A stretch of DNA of 10,160 nucleotides from Bacteroidales bacterium (GTDB taxonomy: Bacteria; Bacteroidota; Bacteroidia; Bacteroidales; P3), in the NCBI GenBank assembly GCA_016296345.1, contig JAEDJL010000053.1:1-10160 (forward strand), in the 5' to 3' direction. The notes under the pieces are model-generated. The model was not told the origin of the DNA and made no database searches. It saw nothing but the letters and a program-made list of their open reading frames with translations. Positions within the stretch are counted from its first letter, which is position 1, and the number at the start of each line of letters is the position of its first letter. Below, one piece after another: positions 6,533 through 10,160 of this stretch. The position numbers and the translations under genes were made by a program.

Positions 6533-8017
6533 ATGAATATGAAAAGAAAAGTAAACTGCGAAAAGCAAGAAAATTGTTTTGTGTGTAAGATATGTTCATT
6601 GTTCTCCAAAAAGGGCAGACAGACGTCGTCTGACAACCCTTTGGATACATTTGTTACTCCGGAAAAACCATTGGAAGAAATGCATATCGACATGGAAATG
6701 CCCGATTTCTTGAAAGAAGACGCCTTTCAGCAAGAACAATCGGCAGAAGACCAAAGCCAAGGCGAACAAGAAGCAGAGCAAGAGCAGTCGGAAGCAGAAC
6801 AGGAGCAAGAAGAACAAGAACAAGAACAGAGCAATTCATTGTCAGACAATAAACCATTTGTCAAGCTCTTTGAAGAATGTTCTTCTGTCATTAAAGATAT
6901 TGACAGATTGTCCGCAAGGCAATTTGAAAGTCAGGAAACTCTCAATATGATGCAACATATAGAGAGTAAGCTCCTTTCGTCTCTATATGTTGCAGGGGGA
7001 CAACCGATAGACAATGACACCGAGTTTGATGTTTTGAGACACTCTTGCATCGACAAAAAAGATGTTTCGCAATCAACTCCCATAACAGAGACAGTAAGAC
7101 CGGGAGTTATTCTCGAAGATAGAGTTTTTGTTCAAGCAAAAGTAAGAGTTGATGAGAATTATATCGACGCAGCCAATCGGGAACAAGACAATGGAGTCAG
7201 GCGTTGCCTCTACTGTGGCGATAAAATCCCATCGGAGGCAGCCAAGTTCTGCCCCAGATGCGGCAAGCCATTGCCGGAAACGCAGAAGGTACCCGGTCCC
7301 GCCCCTGAGCCGTGCGAAGAGACCTTTATCGTTAAAGGCGTAGAGTTCAAGATGATAAAGGTAGAGGGCGGCACATTCAGCATGGGAGCGACCTCGGAGC
7401 AAGGCAGCGATGCTTATGATTACGAAAAACCTGTTCACAGCGTTACCCTTTCGGACTATTATATAGGAGAGACAGAAGTAACGCAAGAGCTGTGGCAGGC
7501 AGTCATGGGCAGCAATCCTTCTTGGTTCAAAGGCAACAGTCAATGCCCTGTGGAGAACGTCTCTTGGGACGACTGCCAAGAGTTCATCGAGAAGTTGAAC
7601 GAATTGACGGGAAAGAAGTTCCGCCTTCCGACCGAAGCCGAGTGGGAGTACGCAGCAAGAGGAGGCAGGCATGGCGAGAAGCATGCATACAAGTACAGCG
7701 GCAGCAATAATCCCGACGAAGTAGCTTGGTACGACGGTAACAGCGGCAGCAAGACCCACCCTGTCAAGACCAAGAAAGCGAACAAGCTCGGCTTATACGA
7801 CATGAGCGGCAACGTATGGGAGTGGTGCAACGATTGGTACGGAGATTATCAAAGCAGTTCGCAGACTAACCCCAAGGGACCTGCAAAGGGTGAGGACCGC
7901 GTTCTTCGCGGCGGTAGCTGGTACTTCTACGGTAGGTACGTGCGGGTATCCTTTCGCAGCCACGGCACTCCCGACTACCGTTACAACGGCAACGGCGGTC
8001 TCCGCCTCGCCCTCTGA
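6533..8017 (+). CDS. GrpE-like domain + zinc ribbon + FGE/C-type-lectin-fold protein, DGR-type variable C-terminus
   Basis: This is a 494-residue multidomain protein. Residues 9-21 hold a Cys cluster (C9, C15, C18, C21), and residues 66-100 are an almost pure Glu/Gln linker. Residues about 107-212 resemble GrpE: a helix (FVKLFEECSSVIKDIDRL) leads to a beta-domain-like stretch with GGQPIDNDTEFDVLRH and RPGVILEDRVFVQAKVRVDE, matching the GrpE pattern G-x-FDP-x-x-H...GY-x-L-x-DRV-x-RPA-x-V-x-V. A zinc ribbon follows (Cys225, 228, 240, 243). An FGE-sulfatase fold spans about 264-494 with EGGTFSMG, LPTEAEWEYAARGG, SGNVWEWC and RVLRGGSW. The catalytic Cys position is Val. The last 34 codons form VR2. 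It starts 3 bp after the second GTPase, linking the variable protein directly to the Hsp70/GTPase operon. The GrpE call is by eye. Confidence 0.85.
   Translation: MNMKRKVNCEKQENCFVCKICSLFSKKGRQTSSDNPLDTFVTPEKPLEEMHIDMEMPDFLKEDAFQQEQSAEDQSQGEQEAEQEQSEAEQEQEEQEQEQSNSLSDNKPFVKLFEECSSVIKDIDRLSARQFESQETLNMMQHIESKLLSSLYVAGGQPIDNDTEFDVLRHSCIDKKDVSQSTPITETVRPGVILEDRVFVQAKVRVDENYIDAANREQDNGVRRCLYCGDKIPSEAAKFCPRCGKPLPETQKVPGPAPEPCEETFIVKGVEFKMIKVEGGTFSMGATSEQGSDAYDYEKPVHSVTLSDYYIGETEVTQELWQAVMGSNPSWFKGNSQCPVENVSWDDCQEFIEKLNELTGKKFRLPTEAEWEYAARGGRHGEKHAYKYSGSNNPDEVAWYDGNSGSKTHPVKTKKANKLGLYDMSGNVWEWCNDWYGDYQSSSQTNPKGPAKGEDRVLRGGSWYFYGRYVRVSFRSHGTPDYRYNGNGGLRLAL
6728..6832 (+). repeat. Glu/Gln-rich low-complexity coding segment
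   Basis: Imperfect repeats of GAA/GAG/CAA/CAG codons encode residues 66-100 of the GrpE-like fusion (EQEQ-type). This is probably a flexible acidic spacer or coiled coil between the Cys-rich N-terminus and the GrpE-like part. Such tracts are prone to length change by slippage. Confidence 0.8.
7916..8017 (+). other. DGR-type variable region 2 (VR2)
   Basis: The variable codons here are TAC, TTC, TAC, GGT, TAC, TTT, AGC, CAC, GGC, ACT, GAC, TAC, TAC, AAC, GGC, AAC and GGC, all NNC or NNT. VR2 has one more codon than VR1 and VR3 in the Asn/Gly/Asp-rich stretch before GGLRLAL. It has the most aromatic residues of the four, giving a binding face rich in Tyr and Phe. Confidence 0.85.
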
Positions 8018-8077
8018 GTTTACCACAAGGTAATCCACCAATGTTTTAAGCGAAAAAAGAAACAGTATAAAGTCAAA
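8018..8077 (+). repeat. Intergenic cassette repeat, internally deleted copy
   Basis: The 60-bp spacer keeps the post-VR element and the GTTTTAAGC start of the repeat. It then jumps to GAAAAAAGAAA, which in full copies follows a second AAGC near the 3' end. The purine tract and the CGGTCG/CGACCG inverted repeat are missing. The junction is consistent with deletion between the short direct repeats AAGC. The leader into the next ATG also differs. Confidence 0.75.
8020..8033 (+). other. Small inverted repeat just after VR2
   Basis: This is the same TTACC-ACAA-GGTAA element, 3 nt after the stop codon. It is retained even though the rest of this spacer is largely deleted. Confidence 0.4.
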
Positions 8078-8971
8078 ATGAAAGTAAAAAATGTATTGAT
8101 GGTGCTTGTAATGCTTGCAAGCATTGCGGCACAAGCCCAAGGCTATGATGATAATTGCAAAGATATGCCCGGAGGCAGGAAGAACAAAAGCATAAACAAC
8201 AACTCCTCGTTTAGCGAACAGACCTTCACCGTCAAAGGAGTAGAGTTCAAGATGATAAAGGTTGAGGGCGGCACGTTCCGCATGGGAGCGACCTCGGAGC
8301 AAGGAAACGATGCTCATGATTACGAGAAACCTGTTCACAGCGTTACTCTTTCGGACTACTGCATGGGCGAGACCGAAGTAACGCAAGAGCTGTGGCAGGC
8401 AGTCATGGGCAGCAATCCTTCTTGGTTCAAAGGCAACAATCAACGCCCTGTGGAGTGCGTCTCTTGGGAGGAGTGCCAAGAGTTCATCAAGGAACTGAAC
8501 CGACTGACGGGCAGGAGCTTCCGCCTGCCTACCGAAGCCGAGTGGGAATATGCAGCAAGAGGAGGCAAGCATGGCGATAAGCATGTATATAAGTACAGCG
8601 GCAGCAATAATGTTGATGAAGTAGCATGGTATTGGCAGAATAGTGGAGATAAATATCTTTCAGGTGAATGGGACTTGGATAAAATTAAAAATAACAACTG
8701 TAAGACCCACCCTGTCAAGACCAAGAAAGCTAACAAGCTCGGCTTATACGACATGAGCGGCAACGTATGGGAGTGGTGCAACGATTGGTATGACGAAGAC
8801 TATTACCAAAATAGTCCTCAGACTAATCCTGAAGGACCTTCCGAGGGTGGGAGCCGCGTTCTTCGTGGCGGCAGCTGGGGCAACTACGATAGGTACGTGC
8901 GCGTATCCTATCGCCTCAGCCACGCTCCCGACAATCGTGGCAACAACGGCGGTCTCCGCCTCGCCCTCTGA
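8078..8971 (+). CDS. Exported FGE/C-type-lectin-fold protein, DGR-type variable C-terminus
   Basis: This 297-residue protein begins with a clear Sec signal peptide: basic MKVKN, hydrophobic VLMVLVMLASIAA, and a likely cleavage after AQA (residues 18-20). There is no lipobox cysteine. It has no zinc ribbon; a short polar linker (residues 21-48) leads into the FGE fold with EGGTFRMG, TEVTQELWQAVMG, RLPTEAEWEYAARGG, LGLYDMSGNVWEWC and RVLRGGSW. A 17-codon insert in the middle (8631-8701) is shared with the gene at 9119 but absent from the other two. The C-terminal 33 codons form VR3, and the catalytic Cys position is Val. It would place a diversified binding face in the periplasm or outside the cell, unlike its cytosolic-looking paralogues. 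It lies 60 bp after the operon and may be read through from it. Confidence 0.88.
   Translation: MKVKNVLMVLVMLASIAAQAQGYDDNCKDMPGGRKNKSINNNSSFSEQTFTVKGVEFKMIKVEGGTFRMGATSEQGNDAHDYEKPVHSVTLSDYCMGETEVTQELWQAVMGSNPSWFKGNNQRPVECVSWEECQEFIKELNRLTGRSFRLPTEAEWEYAARGGKHGDKHVYKYSGSNNVDEVAWYWQNSGDKYLSGEWDLDKIKNNNCKTHPVKTKKANKLGLYDMSGNVWEWCNDWYDEDYYQNSPQTNPEGPSEGGSRVLRGGSWGNYDRYVRVSYRLSHAPDNRGNNGGLRLAL
8631..8701 (+). repeat. Shared insert within FGE domain, copy A
   Basis: This 71-bp AT-rich block replaces a 20-bp block in the paralogues at 1 and 6533, adding 17 codons (protein motif YWQNSGDKYLSGEWD). It matches 9720-9790 with four mismatches. It probably forms a surface loop of the lectin-like fold and marks shared ancestry or gene conversion between these two genes. 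Confidence 0.8.
8873..8971 (+). other. DGR-type variable region 3 (VR3)
   Basis: The variable codons are GGC, AAC, TAC, GAT, TAC, TAT, CTC, AGC, CAC, GCT, GAC, AAT, GGC, AAC, AAC and GGC. It keeps several AAC/AAT codons and so may be closest to the unmutated template. One codon ends in T (AAT) where the other copies have C. Confidence 0.85.
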
Positions 8972-9118
8972 GTTTACCACAAGGTAATCCACCAACGTTT
9001 TAAGCTCAGAAAGAGAAGAGAGAGCGAAGGGAGAGGGGCGGTCAAGCGGAGCCGACAGCCCTACGACCGAAGCGAAAAAAGAAAGAAAACAGTAAACCCT
9101 AAAAACAAAAGTAGAAAT
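8972..9118 (+). repeat. Intergenic cassette repeat, copy 3
   Basis: This is a 147-bp spacer nearly identical to 759-906. It has a slightly different purine tract and a G-to-A change at 9044 that removes the innermost pair of the CGGTCG/CGACCG inverted repeat. The A-rich 3' end is the leader of the next gene. No promoter consensus could be assigned. Confidence 0.85.
8974..8987 (+). other. Small inverted repeat just after VR3
   Basis: TTACC-ACAA-GGTAA lies 3 nt after the stop codon, identical to the other three copies. Confidence 0.4.
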
Positions 9119-9282
9119 ATGAAATGTCCACATTGTGGCAAGGAGCATAGTGATAGTGCCAAATTTTGCGAAAACACAGGCAAAGAATTATTGAAAGCGT
9201 GTCCGTGGGAGGATTGTGCGGACTATGGTAAGGCAATCCTGCCGATGAGAGCCAAGTTCTGCCCGAGATGCGGCAGACCACT
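9045..9282 (+). repeat. 238-bp perfect direct repeat, copy B
   Basis: This is identical to 833-1070. Here the sequence continues into a complete zinc-ribbon + FGE gene, so this copy represents the intact arrangement. Confidence 0.93.
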
Positions 9283-10060
9283 GCAGGAAACAACAGAGCA
9301 AAGCGAACAGACTTTTACCGTCAATGGCGTAGAGTTTAAGATGATAAAGGTAGAGGGAGGCACGTTCAGCATGGGAGCAACCCCTGAGCAGACCGGCGAT
9401 GCTTACGATTATGAGGAACCTGTTCACAGCGTTACCCTTTCGGACTACTATATGGGCGAGACCGAGGTAACGCAAGAGCTGTGGCAGGCAGTCATGGGCA
9501 GCAACCCTTCCCACTTCACAGGCAACAATCAACGCCCTGTGGAGTGCGTCACTTGGGACGACTGCCAAAAGTTCATCAAGGAGCTGAACCGACTGACGGG
9601 CAGGAGCTTCCGTCTGCCAACCGAAGCCGAATGGGAATACGCTGCAAGAGGAGGCAAGCACGGCGAGAAGCATACATATAAGTACAGCGGCAGCAATAAT
9701 CCCGACGAAGTAGCGTGGTATTGGCAGAATAGTGGAGATAAGTATCTTTCAGGCGAATGGGACTGGGATAAAATTAAAAATAACAACTGCAAGACCCACC
9801 CTGTCAAGACCAAGAAAGCCAACAAGCTCGGCTTGTACGACATGAGCGGCAACGTATGTGAGTGGTGTAACGATTGGTCCGAAGATTACCAAAGCAGTCC
9901 GCAGATCAATCCCAAGGGACCGGCAATGGGTGGGAACCGCGTTGTTCGCGGCGGCTGCTGGAGCGTCAGCGGTAGGTACGTGCGTGTATCCGATCGCTGC
10001 GGCAGCACTCCCTGCCACGGTAGCGACGACCTCGGTCTCCGCCTCGCCCTCTCCCTCTGA
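9119..10060 (+). CDS. Double-zinc-ribbon + FGE/C-type-lectin-fold protein, DGR-type variable C-terminus
   Basis: This 313-residue protein is the only complete zinc-ribbon cassette in the window. The first ribbon is degenerate (Cys3, Cys6, Cys17, fourth Cys absent); the second has Cys28, Cys33, Cys48 and Cys51. After a Gln/Glu/Thr linker (about 56-65) the FGE fold follows with EGGTFSMG, TEVTQELWQAVMG, RLPTEAEWEYAARGG, LGLYDMSGNVCEWC and RVVRGGCW. It has no signal peptide, so it is probably cytosolic. The insert at 9720-9790 is shared with the gene at 8078. Its C-terminus is VR4 and carries extra cysteines plus a two-residue extension (LALSL) from a 6-bp tandem duplication. The catalytic Cys position of FGE enzymes is Val. 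The N-terminal 55 residues are identical to those of the short protein at 907. Confidence 0.9.
   Translation: MKCPHCGKEHSDSAKFCENTGKELLKACPWEDCADYGKAILPMRAKFCPRCGRPLQETTEQSEQTFTVNGVEFKMIKVEGGTFSMGATPEQTGDAYDYEEPVHSVTLSDYYMGETEVTQELWQAVMGSNPSHFTGNNQRPVECVTWDDCQKFIKELNRLTGRSFRLPTEAEWEYAARGGKHGEKHTYKYSGSNNPDEVAWYWQNSGDKYLSGEWDWDKIKNNNCKTHPVKTKKANKLGLYDMSGNVCEWCNDWSEDYQSSPQINPKGPAMGGNRVVRGGCWSVSGRYVRVSDRCGSTPCHGSDDLGLRLALSL
9720..9790 (+). repeat. Shared insert within FGE domain, copy B
   Basis: This is the counterpart of 8631-8701, with four base differences over 71 bp. One of them changes Leu to Trp (GEWDLD to GEWDWD). Confidence 0.8.
9956..10060 (+). other. DGR-type variable region 4 (VR4)
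   Basis: The variable codons are AGC, GTC, AGC, GGT, TAC, GAT, TGC, GGC, AGC, ACT, TGC, CAC, AGC, GAC, GAC and CTC. The Ser codon before Trp is also changed (AGC to TGC), which is again an A-position change. A tandem CCCTCT duplication just before the stop codon adds Ser-Leu. One change, CGT to GGT, does not fit adenine mutagenesis of the codon seen in the other three copies. Confidence 0.83.
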
Positions 10061-10160
10061 GTTTACCACAAGGTAATCCCCAACGTTTTAAGCTCAGAAA
10101 AGAGGAGAGAGAGCGAAGGGAGAGGGGCGGTCGAGCGGAGCCGACAGCCCTACGACCGAA
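10061..10160 (+). repeat. Intergenic cassette repeat, copy 4 (cut by window end)
   Basis: These 100 bp match 759-859 except for one T fewer in the T run. The inverted repeat CGGTCG/CGACCG is intact. In copies 1 and 3 the same sequence leads into a zinc-ribbon start codon, so another cassette gene is expected just beyond the window. Confidence 0.85.
10063..10076 (+). other. Small inverted repeat just after VR4
   Basis: TTACC-ACAA-GGTAA lies 3 nt after the stop codon. The preceding 6-bp duplication did not disturb it. Confidence 0.4.

Noticed and set aside
1..10160. Template repeat or reverse transcriptase of the DGR within the window
   Set aside because: No reverse transcriptase motifs (such as YxDD) occur in any plausible gene, and every VR-like segment is at the end of a target gene rather than in a non-coding AAC-rich copy.

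Overview
The window looks like chromosomal accessory DNA from a member of the Bacteroidota, probably Bacteroidales. This rests on A-rich leaders without clear Shine-Dalgarno sites, a signal peptide ending in AQAQ, and C-type-lectin/FGE-fold proteins ending in a GLRLAL tail. No rRNA, tRNA or taxonomic marker gene is present, so the assignment is an inference. All supported genes are on the + strand.

Layout. (1) Positions 1-758: the 3' part of a zinc-ribbon + FGE-sulfatase-fold (C-type-lectin-like) gene. (2) 759-906: an intergenic repeat. (3) 907-1617: a short zinc-ribbon gene whose 5' part is a copy of the 5' end of the gene at 9119, followed by a small YbjN-like gene and a strong hairpin. (4) 1703-8017: a tightly packed four-gene operon. 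It encodes a membrane-associated dynamin-like GTPase, an Hsp70/DnaK-like ATPase with a C-terminal zinc ribbon, a second dynamin-like GTPase, and a fusion of a GrpE-like domain, a zinc ribbon and an FGE fold. (5) 8078-10060: two more FGE-fold genes, one with a signal peptide and one with the double zinc ribbon. (6) The window ends inside another copy of the intergenic repeat, so the array probably continues.

The central observation is that all four FGE-fold genes end in a region of about 100 bp with the signature of a diversity-generating retroelement (DGR) variable region. About 16 codons vary at the first and second base while the third base stays C or T. This is what adenine-specific mutagenesis of AAC/AAT codons in a template repeat would produce. 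The codons between them are constant, and the 3' end continuing past the stop codon is nearly invariant. No reverse transcriptase, Avd gene or template repeat is in the window; they would have to lie elsewhere in the genome.

Proposed logic (inference): the operon joins a hypervariable ligand-binding protein to Hsp70/GrpE-type chaperone components and two dynamin-like GTPases, one with a membrane segment. The GrpE-like domain of the diversified protein would engage the Hsp70-like protein encoded two genes upstream. Recognition by the variable lectin-like face could then control ATPase or GTPase action at a membrane. This resembles the NTPase- and GTPase-dependent conflict systems with DGR-diversified components described in comparative genomics. 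Accessory cassettes present the same variable fold on other N-termini (zinc ribbon or secretion signal).
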